A stretch of 64,000 nt of DNA from Lepus europaeus (lineage: Eukaryota > Chordata > Mammalia > Lagomorpha > Leporidae), in the NCBI RefSeq assembly GCF_033115175.1, contig NC_084835.1, forward strand, positions 95,477,948-95,541,947, written 5' to 3'. The first letter of the stretch is position 1. Each line of letters opens with the position of its first letter. Positions 32,299-45,900 of this stretch are shown here, in pieces. The translations under genes and the position numbers were made by a program. The notes under the pieces are model-generated. The model was not told the origin of the DNA and searched no databases. It was given only the letters and a program-made list of their open reading frames with translations.

Positions 32299-33950
32299 CT
32301 GGAACGAGAGCAAAGCCAGTGAACAGAGGCCACAGCCAGATGCTCCGTCACTCACGCCCGTGAGCACGGGGCCCTCCCCGACTGCCCTTGCGATCTGGAG
32401 AGAGTCAGGGCTCCGCCTTGACTGGGGCGTCTGGCTCCAGTGCAGCACTTCTCTCCCAGGCCTTCTGCAGTGGGCAGGCACAGGGACTGGGTCACTCCCG
32501 TTGGTGAATCCTTCCCTCCCCTCACCCCCAGCCCTAGACAGGCACTGGGATTCGATCAGTGCTGACAGGAGCTCAGGATCCCAGAGGGCAGCAGCCTCAT
32601 CAGCTCAGGGTAGTGACTGTCGCCGAGCAGGGACCTCGGCAGCCTGGCAAATGGTGGCGCCTGGGGTGAGGAGGGAAAGGTGACAGACGCTCACAGGCCT
32701 GAGGCCAGGTGGGACAACTGCCTAATTCTCCTCTCCCTGGCATTCTGGGCAGCCCGCTGGGCCTGGCACACAATCTCACACCACAACATCGTAGAGGGGC
32801 CATTCCACAGTGGATGTGGGTCCTGACTTCAGCACCGTTAATGGGTCCTTGCAGGGAGAATCCACGGTCTCTACTGTTGGCTACCTCTGTCAGGCACCGC
32901 ACCCTCCCACCTCCCCAGCGCTAACCTAGAGTGGACCCGGCTCTTCTGAGGACCCTCATTCCACCAGAGCCTTCCTCTGACTATGCCCTTCACAGCTCAG
33001 GCCAGACCCCGCCCCCATTCAAACCACCTGCTCCGGGCCTGCATGTGGCGGCCCTTGGTCAGTGTGTCTGGCATCGGAGACGGTTCTCTGAGAGCAGGGG
33101 CTGCGCCTGTTACACGCCCCAGTGTACTCCTAGCATTCACTGAGCACCCCGTAAATTCTTCTGTGTGAGTGCGAGACGGAGAGGAGGGCGGGGAGGAGGG
33201 ACGGCAGGACGCTGCCCCAGGGCTGCCTCTGACTCCACCCCTCCCCTGCCCTCTTGTCCCCTCAATCCAGCTGCCCCCACAACAAATCCACCATGTTCTA
33301 CAGCCACCTCTTGGCGGCTTGGTTCTGGGCCGGCGCTGTAGCATAGTGGGCTAAGCCTCTGCCTGAGCGCCGGAATCCCATATCCCACTGAGTCCTGCTC
33401 TCCGATCTGTCTCTGCTACGGGCTGGAAAACAGTGAAACATAGCCTAAATGCTTGGGCCCCTGCACCTGCATGGGAGAGACTCCTGGCTTCAGATCAGCT
33501 CAGCTCTGGCCATTGCTGCCATCTGGGGGGTGAACTGATGGATGGAAGACCGACCTCTCTGTCTGTAACTCTGCCTCTCAAATAAATAAAATCTTTAAAA
33601 AAAAGGGGGGGGGGGCTTGGCCCTGCTGACACAAAGCCTGAGACCCGCCTTTCACACATCCGTGCACCCAGTGGTAAACAGGCTTCCCGCTTCCAGCTTC
33701 CCTCACTGACCCTGAGTTCGCTCAAGAAACCAGCGGCAAAGCTACAGCGTGATGGACCCGGACCTCACTCAGCCTGGCCTCCTCAAGGCACCGTCCGCAG
33801 TACGGGCCCCACAGCAGACTGTACCGCCAGCTTCTTCTAAGCAGAAATCTCACTCAGTGTAAACTCCTCAAGGGGTCTCTACCTGCTTTCTTTTCATTTT
33901 ATTATTTATTTATTTATTTATTTATGTTTTGACAGGCAGAGTTAGACAGT

Positions 33951-33987
<37 letters not shown>

Positions 33988-36900
33988 CTTCTTTCCATTG
34001 GTTCACCCCAAAAATGGCTGCTACAGCTGGCACGCTGTGCCGATCCAAAGTCAGGAGCCAGGTGCTTCCTCCTGGTCTCCCATGCGGGTGCAGGGCCCAA
34101 GAACTTGGGCCATCCTCCACTGCACTCCTGGGCCACAGCAGAGAGCTGGACAGGAAAAGGAGCAACTAGGACAGAATCCGGCGCCCCGACCGGGACTAGA
34201 ACCTGGGGTGCCGGCGCCACAGGCGGAGGATTAGCCTAGAGAGCCGCGGCGCGGGCCGCCTCTACTTGCTTTCATAGGTAAGTTAATGACAAATTACTGC
34301 TATAAAACCTATGTTCTAGGCTCAGTGGTGGAAGGGGCAAAGAAGGATGTTTCTTAGCCAGGCAGCTAAGAGCTTCTAGAATGCTGCTGCCTCGTCTGGC
34401 TCCGCCAGTGAGGTTTCTGCAAAGCACACGCTGACACGCAGCTCAGGGAGGTGATCTAGTTCTGGCACCCAGCCCTGTGGCCGGCGCTCGGCAGGTGCTT
34501 GATGACGTTCACCGGGTGAAGGAAGCAGCCTGCGTCACTCACGCCTGCCTCCCGCCCGCACCAGCCTGTGCTCTCCAGAGCGCGTGAACGACGAGTGGAG
34601 GGAGAACACGGGGAGCTGGGCGGAGGCTGAGAGCAACCTCACTGCTTTCCAGACAATCGTTTCACACAAGTGAAAAAGCCTTATTAACCAATACTGAGTA
34701 CACGCCTACCGGGCATCCGCCATGGGAGACCCATTGAACATAACATTGTGCGGGGCTGTCCACAGAGAGCTCATCACTGGCGTGAATGAAAACACGCAGC
34801 CATCTTCTGTGCCGCACTGGAAGTTTACCAGTGGGCCTGGCTGCTCTGCTTGCTTTCAGATAGCGGGCTCACTCGGGGTTTTTCTAACCAGCAATCAGTG
34901 AGACAAACAGGCCTGATTGCGTGAGCTGGACTTCCCTGCCTTCAGAGTCCACATCTGGTGTCGTCCGTGTACGGCTGCTGACTACACTCAGAATGACTCG
35001 ATGCCTCCGTGACAGGCTGCCCACAGCACTGCCAGGCAGCAAAGACAGAATGGGACAGGCACCACGGCACGGCAGGCTAAGCTGCTGCCTGCAATGCCGA
35101 CATCCCAAATGAGCACCGGTGCGAGTGCCAGATGCTCTACTTCTGATCCAGCTCCCTGATCATGTATCTGGAGAAGCAGCAAAGATGGCCCAGTGTTGGG
35201 CTCCTATCACCCATGTGGGAGACCTGGATGGAGTTCCTGGCTCCTGGCTTTGGCCTGGTCTAGTCCTGGCTGTTACAGCCATTTGAAGAGTGAACCAGCA
35301 GAAGGAAGATCGATCTCTCTCTCTCTCTCTCTAACTCTGTGTTTCTAATAAATAAATCAATCCTAAAAAAAATTGCAGAGCCAACAGACACTAGCCCAGG
35401 GCTAGAAAATAAAATTGAACACAAGACGGGGCAGAGTGCTGAGTGAGGCTGTTTCTCTTGACTTCATTTCATGCTGCCTCAGTTTCTGCTTACCTCCCAG
35501 GGCTGCAATGTTCCTGGGAAGGGGATGATCGTTTTGCTGGAGAGACGTGAAACCTGCACCGTGTGAGTTCTTGGGTAACTGGTGTCACTATCTGGAAGGC
35601 TTCCATGGTTCCCTAAAGACCCCGGGAAGGGGCACACAGACAGTTCCTTCACTCTTTGTTTGCACAGGGCCTTGCCGAATACTTACAACCCCAGCTCCAT
35701 CTACATTCTCCTGTTTTCTATTTTTACACTGAAAACAGCTTTTATGAAGCCACATTTTTTTGAGTCAACATCACAGTCATTTTTTCTAAAACCTTTCCCT
35801 GTGGTAACTCTTCGGTGACTTTACTTTCTCCTTTTGAGAATAGCCTATTAAACAATTTCATCACCACCGTATGAAAATGAACTCTGAGACCGCTCTGGAA
35901 GCATTCACCTTCCGTGTCATTTATAACGGCCTGCTCACAGCTCTGCACAGATTTCTGATGCTGTGTGGTAGTAGCTCCACATTCAGCAGGTGCCATTCGC
36001 CGTCAGGAAGGCCTTTACATTACATCTGGCTCATTAGGTCCCCAATGCTGTCTGATCCCACCCAGAGCTCTTACATCTGCTCTTTCTTCTCCTTGAAGCG
36101 ACTTCACCAGCCATAAGAGAAGCAGCAGGAACATCTAACCCAGTCATTCCTACAGAGCCCAAAGAGGGGCAGAACCTTGACCAGACTCTTGCATAGCTAC
36201 TTGGCACCCAGGACGCTGAACCAGTCAGCCCACGGTAGTCCTAACACTGATGAGCTGAATCCTCCTCAGTAAGGTTTTTCCTTTTCTCTGAGTTTACTTG
36301 AGAGATCATAGAAAATTTTAAAAAAATTAAAAAAACTTTTATGGGGCAGGTACTATGGTGCAGTAGGTCGAGCTGCTGTCTGGGAACGCTGGTTCAAGCG
36401 CTGGCTGCTTGGCTTCTTACTAACGCACCTAGGAAGGCAGCAGAGGGTGGCTCAAGTACTTGGGTCACTGCCATCCACCTGAAGACCAAAATGGAGTTCT
36501 GGGCTCTGGCTTTGGCCTGATCCAGCCCTGGCTGTTATGGGAATTTGGGGAGTATAGCAAAGAATGGAAGATTCTCTCTCTCTCTCTCTCTGTCACTCTA
36601 CCTTTCAAATAAATAAACCTAAGAAAAGGGGAGGGCGTTGTATTTTTTAAAATACCGTAGACATTAACACAAAGGATCAGATCATTTCGCTGGTGAGTTC
36701 CTAAAGAGATCAACTTCAGCGTCTGAGAGCTGGAACCCTGAGAGTTCATTACACACAGCACAGCACCTGACCTTCGGCTCTGTTCCTGGTGGAGACCGAG
36801 TATCCAGACCCTGCAGACACCACCAGTCAATGTGTGTGGACCTCCAGGGAACTACGAGACCCCTCTGCCATCCTGACCTTCCCAGGCCCGGCACAGCAAG

Positions 36901-39900
36901 GGCCCCCCCACTGTCTTCTTCCCAATTTTATTTTTGCTTTGTGCCAGAACGAGAATGAAAGTACCCAGGGTTCTGCTGTTTGCACAAAGACTGTTCTTTA
37001 AGCAACTGTGCATTCCGCCGCCCTGACTTAGAACAGGTTAGAGGAGACACTTACCGGTCTTCACCAGGATGCCCAGCATGCCGGCACGCTGGGCCCCACC
37101 AACGTCGTCCCTGCAGTCCTAGACAGCACAAAGAAGGCAGTCAGTCCAGCGTCTCCAGCTGGCTTGTCAACAGCCCCCACCAGCTGATGTAATAAATCAG
37201 ACCAGGATGGCCAACCCTAACACCACGCTCTGCATCCCTCTCTTTGAAATGAGACAGAGCAGGAATCCTGGTGACCAGAGAGTTACAAGTCTCCACGCTT
37301 TGCCAAAGGGACCGCTCGCTCCTTCTAAGGAAGATCATGGAGAGGGGCTGGTGCTGTGGCGCAGCAGGCTAAGCCTCCGCCTGCAGCACCAGCAACCCAC
37401 GTGGGTGCCAGTTAATGACTTGGCTGCTCCTTTTCCAATCCAGCTCTCTGCTTATGGCCTGGGAAAGCAGTGGGAGATGACCCAAGCACTTGGGCCCCTG
37501 CACCTATGTGGGACACTCGGAAGAAGCTCCTGGCTTTGGATCAGCCCAACTCTAGGCCTTGTGGCCATCTGGGGAGTGAGCCAGCAGATGGCAAACCTCC
37601 AAAAATGTAGATAGATAGATCATAGCAGGCAGCGTTTGACCCATCTGGCAACTTTCAGGTGCAGACACTGAATGAACCAGAGTCAGAAGACAGCTCTTCT
37701 GAAGCCTGCATACTATATTATCCGTACTTTCCACTCAGTGGCCTACAAAAGTAGAATCAAGTCAAATCAATGTAACTGGCACGTGCATTTGGCCTAGTGG
37801 TTAAGAGACCACTGGGATGCCAGCAACCCCCATTAGAGTGCTTGGGTTTGAGTCCTGGCTCCACTCCATTTTCTAGCTTCCTGCTAATGTGGCCCCTAGG
37901 AGAGCAGGTGGTGGCTCAGTAGTCAGGTCTCGGCCATCCTCATAAGAGACCTGGATGAGTTCCTTGCTTGAGGCTTTGGCCCCAAGGCAGGGACCACCAA
38001 AGGCATTTGGGGAGTGAACCAGCAGGTGGGAGCTCAGTCTGTCTTTCTCTCAAATAAAACAAATTTCTGAAAATCAGTGTACTTAAACAGACTCTGTGGC
38101 TGTGTGATGTCAGGATGACAGATCATTCTGAAAAAGCTGCTCCTCTTTCCAATTCTTCTGAAAACAAGGATAAACAGAGTTGGTTGTTTGTGATGATAAA
38201 TGCAAGGTAATTAAAAACCTAAGAGCTGGATTCATTCAGACCAGGCCATTAGTACTGTTCACCATGGAATATTATTCAGCTGTAAAAAGAAATGAAATTC
38301 TACCATTTGTATGCAAATGCATGCAACTGGAAGGTATCATGTTGGGTGAAATAAGCCAGACACAGAAAGACAAATACTACGTGTTCTCCCTTATACGTGG
38401 GAGATGAAAAAGAAAAACAAAAAACAGAGAAACAACAAATGAAAGGCCTGTGTGTGTCAGTATTGCTACAGATACTGTTCTTTCAAACTTTGATTTATAC
38501 TTTGGCAAGCCAATGGTTAAGCATGATATACTACTAGTATAGTTATAATGATCTCTGATTAACTGTTTTAAGATTTATTATTTTTTAAATTTATTTGAAA
38601 GAGTTACAGAGAAAGACAGAGAGGTCTTCCATCCATTGGTTTACTCCCCAAATAACTGCAAAGGCTGGAGTGGAGCCAATTTGAAGCCAGGAGCTTCTTC
38701 CAGGTCTCTCACGTGGGTACAGAGGCCCAGGGACTCCACTGCTTTCCCAGGCGTATTAGTAGGGAGCTGGATCGGAAGTGGAGCATCTGGGAGTCAAACC
38801 GGCACCCATACAGGAAGCCAGCACTACAGGCCAAGACTTTAACCTGCTTTGCCACAGCACAGGCCTCATTCTGTGATTATTTTATTTATTTATTTTTAAA
38901 GATTTATTTATTTTGCCTGAAAGTCAGAGTTACACAGAGAAAGAAGGAGAGGCAGAGAGAGAGAGAGAGGAGAGAGAGAGAGGTCTTCCATCTGCTGGTT
39001 CACTCCTCAATTGGCCGCAATGGCCAGAGCTGCATTGATCCAAAGCCAGGAGCCAGGAGCTTTTTCCAGGTATCCCCCGCGGGTGCAGGGGCCCAAGGGC
39101 TTGGGCCATCTTCTACTGCTTTCCCAGGCCATAGCAGAGAGCAGGATGGGAAGTGGAGCAGCCGGGACTCAAACCAGTGCCCACCTGAGATGCTGACTCT
39201 GCAGGTGGCGGCTTTACCCGCTACGCCACAGCACCAGCCCCGTGAGACCCGGAAGAAGCTCCTGGCTTCAGACAGGCGCAGCTCTGGCCATTGCGGCCAA
39301 TTAGGGAGTGAACCAGTGGATGGAAGACCTCTCTCTCTCTCTCTGCCTCTCCTTCTCTCTCTGTGTAACTCCAACTTTCAAATAAATAAATAAATCTTTT
39401 TTTTTTTTTTTTTGACAGGCAGAGTGGACAGTGAGAGAGAGACAGAGAGAAAGGTCTTCCTTTTGCCGTTGGTTCACCCTCCCATGGGGTGCAGGGCCCA
39501 AGCACTTGGGCCATCCTCCACTGCACTCCCTGGCCACAGCAGAGAGCTGGCCTGGAAGAGGGGCAACCGGGACAGGATCAGTGCCCCGACCGGGACTAGA
39601 ACCTGGTGTGCCGGCGCCGCAAGGTGGAGGATTAGCCTGTTGAGCCACGGCGCCGGCCAATAAATCTTTAAAAAAAATGCACTGGATATGAGTGAAACGG
39701 GCAGCTCTCATTACTGCTTATAGCCCTTGCCTATCTCTCCACTGCACTATGATCTTTACTTTTTTAAACATTCATTTATTTGAAAAGCAGAGTAGAGAGA
39801 GAGAGAGATAATATCTTCTATCTGCTGGTTCACGCCCCTAAATGGCTCCAACAGTCAGGACTGGGTCAGGCTGCAGTCAGGAGCTTAATCCATGTTTCCC

Positions 39901-42900
39901 ACATGGGTGCAGTGGCCCAAGCACTTGGGCCATCCTCCGCTGCTTTCCCAGGTGCATTAGCAGAGAGCTGGACTGGGAGTGGAGCAGCTGGGACTCAAAC
40001 CAGCCAGTGCCCACACAGGATGCCAGTGCTACAGGCATGGCTTAACCCACTGCATCACAGCCAGGCCCCATCAAGACTTTGATTATAATGTAAATTTAAA
40101 TGTTACCTCAAAAATTAAGAAAGGAAGGAAGAGAGGGAGAAGGAGGGAGGGAAAGAGAGGACAGGTCCAAACAATTCTTAGAATTGTTTCTATTGAGCCG
40201 GCACCATGGCTCAATAGGCTAATCCTCTGCCTGCGGTGCTGGCACACCAGGTTCTAGTCCTGGTTGGGGCACCGGTTCTGTCCCGGTTGCTCCTCTTCCA
40301 GTCCAGCTCTCTGCTGTGGCCTGGAGTGCAGTGGAGGATGGTTCAGGTTCTTGGGCCCTGCACCCGCATGGGAGACCAGGAGAAGCATCTGTCTCCTGGC
40401 TTTGGTTCAGCACGGTGCGCCAGCCGCAGCGCACCGGCCGCACCGGCCGCTGGAGGGTGAACCAATAGTGAAAAGAGGACCTTTCTCTCTGTCTCTCTCA
40501 CTGTCCACTCTGCCTGTCAAAAAAAAAAAAAAGTAAGAATTGTTTCTATTGTATCTATGAACTAATAGAATCTGTTCTCTTTGGTATTAATATCACATTA
40601 ATATGAGAATTGAGGAGAATTGTATTGTAGTAATTATACATTTGCTGTGAGCCGAGAATCTAATGTATTAATAAATTCCTTAAAAAATACAAATAAGGTG
40701 GCTGGCATGGTGGCGCAGCAGGTAAAGCTGCTGCCTGAGGGCAGGCATCCCATACGCACGCCGGTTTCTATCCTGGCTGCTCCACTTCCAATCTAGCTCC
40801 TGGCTAATGCTCCTGAGAAGGCAGTGGACGACGACCTCAATTCTTGGTCCCCTGCTTACCCATGTGGGAGACCTGGAGGAAGCTCCTGGTTCCTGGCCCT
40901 GCCCTGGCTGTTGTGCTCATTTGGGGACTGAACCAGTGAACAAAAGATCTCTTCATCTCTCCCTCTTCTGTCTAACCCTTACTTTCAAATCAATCAATGA
41001 ACCAGTCTTTGTCTAGGCAAGTCAGTGAAAGGCTCGCCCAGAAGAGAAGGACGGCGGAGAGGGCTCCTCAGAATGCTGCCGGTTCAGTGCTTAGCCTGTT
41101 GGAGTTTAGGTGACTGATCACAGGCGCAGATGATGTTATGAGGACTGTGACACATTTCCAGGTCACAAGGAAGCTAGGAAAGGAGTCAGAGCTCTGAGTC
41201 TTATTTGGAGCTGCATTGCTAGTTAACAATGGGAATTCAGGCATGGAGATTCTCTGTGGGCTTCGGATTCCCGGTGTGTAAAATGAGGAGGTTTGGACCA
41301 GACAACTTGATGATCCCTTCCAGCCTGACATGTTGTTCAAAACCTGAAACATTATCCTTGCTACCTACTTAGCTAGCACAAGGCAGTGTGCTCTCCAGCT
41401 CTGTCCCCAGCGTTTTCCCCAGACGCTGGGTGAGCTGCCAAGGTGCTCAGCCCTGAGGGACCCTCCAATGGTCCCAGGCTCATCCTTGCCTCAGAGGGCT
41501 GATGTGATCAATATCTTTAGCTATTTGTGGCACACTGATCAGGACGTTCTTCCATAAAGCATATACTAAGAATAAAAATCAATAATGAAGGCCAGCGCCG
41601 CGGCTCACTAGGCTAATCCTTCGCCTGCGGTGCCGGCACACCAGGTTCTAGTCCCAGCTGGGATGCCGGTTCTGTCCCGGCTGCTCCTCTTCCAGGCCAG
41701 CTCTCTGCTGTGGCCCGGGAGTGCAGTGGAGGATGGCCCAAGTGCTTGGGCCCTGTACCCGCATGGGAGACCAGGAGGAAGCACTTGGCTCCTGGCTTCA
41801 GATTGGTGCAGCGCACCGGCAGTAGTGGCCATTTTGGAGGTGAACCAATGGAAGGAAGACCTTTCTCTCTGTCTCTCTCCCTCACTGTCTAACTCTGCCT
41901 GTCAAAAAAAAAAAAAAAAACCAACAACAACAACAACAAAACAAAAAACAATAATGGTACGATTCTTTAGGTCAGGTTATTTTCTGCACAAGTAATGTTT
42001 GTAAAAACTTAGATTTGTGTGTGAGTCTTCTTCACAAACGTATATAAAGCACTTAACTGACTTGCAACACAAATGGTTTTTTAAGTTGTATGTGTCCCAT
42101 CACATTTTGATGAAATAATCAAAATTTCAGTTCTTTAGAAAAAGAGCACTAAGCATCTAGGGGAGAGCCTGTGTGCGGTACAGCCACTTACTGTCACCTC
42201 TGTCATCAGGAACAGGAAGTCTGCTCCTGCAAAGCACTGCCTCAGTGCTGGCTCTCCCGCAGGACAGGTGAGCTCGGGCAGCTGCCAGGCCCTTCTACTT
42301 ACGTCTCCTATCATGACGGCCTCCTCGGGTGAGCAGCCGGTGCCTCGCAATGCTTCCAAAAAGAACGTCTTCTCCGGTTTCCCCACGACTGTGGCTGGGG
42401 TGTCTGTGGCATACTCTAGAGCAGTCACAAATGGTCCAGGCCCCAGGGCGAGACCATCCTTCCTCTTGTAATATCTGGCTTTGTGGATGGCGATCAGCGG
42501 CGCCCCGTCCAGAAGTAACCTGGAAAGGTGGAGAAAATGGAATCTGGCTACAAGCAAAGCTTTTATGACTGGGAAAGAAAGTCAGCCTTACAAAGTGGCT
42601 TTATTCACACACACAGAAACAAACAGTTTCCTATTAACTTTTAATGACTTGCTGTCTTCTAATGAATTCACAGAGAACTGCTGGGAATTGCACTAAGATA
42701 CACTAAAGAAAGGTGATAGATTATTAAATTTGGGATTGTGTCAACCTTTTACCTTTAGTGGTTTCAAACACTTTACTCAAATCACCAGGGAAAGAGAATT
42801 AAGAGAACTAAAGCTAAATAAGACACTCAAGGGAAGAAGCTTAACTTAATGAGACGAGTTGTCCCCCTCCCTAATGGTAAGGAGGAGGCTTCCACGCCGT

Positions 42901-45900
42901 GCCCACGTTCCACAGTGGCTGCGGCTGTGACATGTTCAGCTGATTCCTAAAATACCTGAATTCCTGCTTCCTCTACTCTAAAAGGTGAGTTTCGTTTTAA
43001 TTCAGAAATTTAGCGAGCGTTTCTGCTTTACACAGAGTTTCTGCTTGTACACTTACTTCTTTCTCCTCCCGTGTGACAAGCCAGGCCACCTTCCCCAGCA
43101 CGAGCCCGCAGGCTCTGCTGAGCCTTCCACTGGCAAGTCCTGACCCAGGACAAACAAGGCTCCAAAGCAAAAGGCAGATAGTTTCCCCAGGGCTGTGATA
43201 AGCCAGCTCCACATATGCATAGCTAAGGATCCTCATCCGTGCCAACAACGGGGGAATCCTCACAAGCCTAATGCCCACCTGCTCAGCCCCGTCTCTCCCA
43301 GACTGCCCCCATCCCGGCGGGGCAGCCTCCAGTCACCCAGCAGCAGTGCTGCCCGTTCTCTCGTCTGCCGGCATCCGGGACATGACGTATCTCCTGAACT
43401 GCTTCTAACCAGTGCAATAAATGATCTCACCAGCTTAATTTACTTTAAGTCATCTCCTTAGTTAAAATATTTAGTATGTCCATCGAGGAAGAATTCATCA
43501 CATCTTAGCCTTCACAATTATGAGTAATTAAGCGCTCAACTATGAAGCTGCTAAATTATTCTTGTCAGTGGGCATGGAAATGCCTTCCTGTGGGAGACAC
43601 AGAATCCAGACATTTATGATTAAATATTTTATTAAGTAAAAACCAATACGGGATGATTACAGGGCCCTACTGTTAGTTACTACAAATTGCTCACAGCACA
43701 GGACAGATCCTTCAAATCTACTCACTAATATGAACACAAATTCATTCCTGAAAGCAGATTTTGAAACCCAACTGTTAGGAAACCTAGCAAAGTCACCCGG
43801 CGGCCTTCAAGAACTCAGCTGATTGCAGTGAGATAACCATGGGTGATTTATCTATCTCTCTGCCTGCCCCCCCCACCCCATTCATTTGCTACTCTACCAC
43901 GGAACTGGAATTCTTTATGCAACAGACCTCAAAATGGCTTTCCACTTACACAGCAAACCTAAAAACTCACTTGATTTGGCTCTGTTAATATTTTATTATA
44001 TAGTAACTGGAGTAAGACTCAGCAGCGTGATGGATGTGCGTACTGAATTCCCAGGCAGTGTTTTAGTGCCTTCCCTGGAAGAGCTGAAACCGTGGGTTCC
44101 TATCCACTTTGCTAAATGGCAACAGGCTCTGCACTTGGCTGCATGAGACACACATCTCATCCACGATTCTCACAGCAAAAACTTAACTGACTCGCGGAAG
44201 AGCCAAGGTGCACTGAAGATGGACTGACGGGCCAACGTTTTCTAGAACGCAGACCAAGAGAACTATTGATAAATTTGTCTTAAAATATCAAAAATAGACA
44301 CCTAAAATACAGGAGAATGAAGGGAAGGCTGTTTTTGTTACCACAATAAGACATCAGCAGGAAAGTTTAAAGTTTTCTAACTGTAAGTCTGTTGGGGTGC
44401 CAAGAAGCAAGGAAAAGACGCCTAAAGAGCAGCTGCTCTACTTCCAATCCAATTCTCTGCTAATGGCTTGGGAAAGCAGCACAAGATGGCCCAAGTACCT
44501 GGGTTCCTACCACCACATGGGAGACCACGATGGAGTTTCCGGCTCCTGGTTTTGGCCTGGACCAGTCCTGGCTGTTGTAGCCATTTGGGGACTGAAACAG
44601 CAGATGGAATCTCTTTCTCTCTCTCTACCTCTCAAATACATAAATAAATCTTAAACACATACACACACAATTGCAATTCAGTCGGGGAAAGAATGGGTCT
44701 TTACAATGAAAGTTCCTAGAACAACTGAATAACTATGGGAAAAAATTAACTCTTACTTAACATAATTCACAAAAATTAGTTCAAAATAGATCTTAGATTT
44801 CACTGTCAAAGGAAAACCAAAATAGATTTCAGAGTTAATTGCCAAAGGAAAAATGTGCAGGAAAAATACAGAATACCTTCACGATTTGGGGATAGGAAAA
44901 GATTTCTTAAGCAGAAAAGAAGAAAATGCTGACAAACTAGACTTGATCAAAATTAAGATGTTCTCATATTACCAACAGTAAAAAGCAAATAACAGACAAG
45001 GATAAGATATTTAGGGTGCATACGAAGATATTTCAAAAACTTCATGGGAAAATGGAATTAAAACATTTATTTTAGTGCAAAAAATTTTGGAATTCATGCA
45101 TAGTTATTCTGTAATACACAATTTCCATGAACTTTAAAATTTCACTGTTTATTTTCATTTTATTTGGACTGCAGGGAGAAGGCGAGAGACAGAGAGAGAG
45201 AGATCATCCATCTGCTAGTTCACTCACTCAATATCCTGCAACAGCTGGTGCCGGGCCAGGCCAAAGCCAGGAGCCAGAAACTCAATCTGGGTCTCCTGTG
45301 TGGGAGGCAGGGACCCAAGCACTTGGGCCATCTTCTGCTGCCTTAGCAGGGAGCTGGATTAGAAGTGGAGAAGCTGAGACTTTAACCAGTGCCCATATGG
45401 GACGCTGGCGTCGCAGGTGGCAGCTTAGTCTTCTGTACCACAATGCGGGTCCCCAGAAATATATTTCTAATTTGAGCCCTGCTGCCACACTGTTCTGGAA
45501 TTCCTCATGCCTAGGCTCTAAGCACTCAGGGAAGATTCAAGAGTTCCTGTACAAATGCAGTAATAACTGAGGCCATTAATATGGATCTTTTCCTCTCTTT
45601 CATTTCCCTTTATTAAGGAACTGAATAAACTGGAGTAATAACCTTTTTTTTTCTTTAAGGAGGAGGTGAGGGAACACAAGCAATCCAAGTCAACAGAAGC
45701 CAATTATGGTAATAAGAATCTCCTTCTGGCCGGCGCCACGGCTCAACAGGCTAATCCTCCACCTGGCGGTGCTGGCACACCAGGTTCTAGTCCCGGTTGG
45801 GGCGCCGAATTCTGCCCCGGCTGCCCCTCTTCCAGGCCAGCTCTCTGCTATGGCCCGGGAGTGCAGTGGAGGATGGCCCAAGTGCTTGGGCCCTGCCCCC

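Noticed and set aside
38713-39393. 226-codon plus frame
   Set aside because: Made entirely of three CSINE copies.
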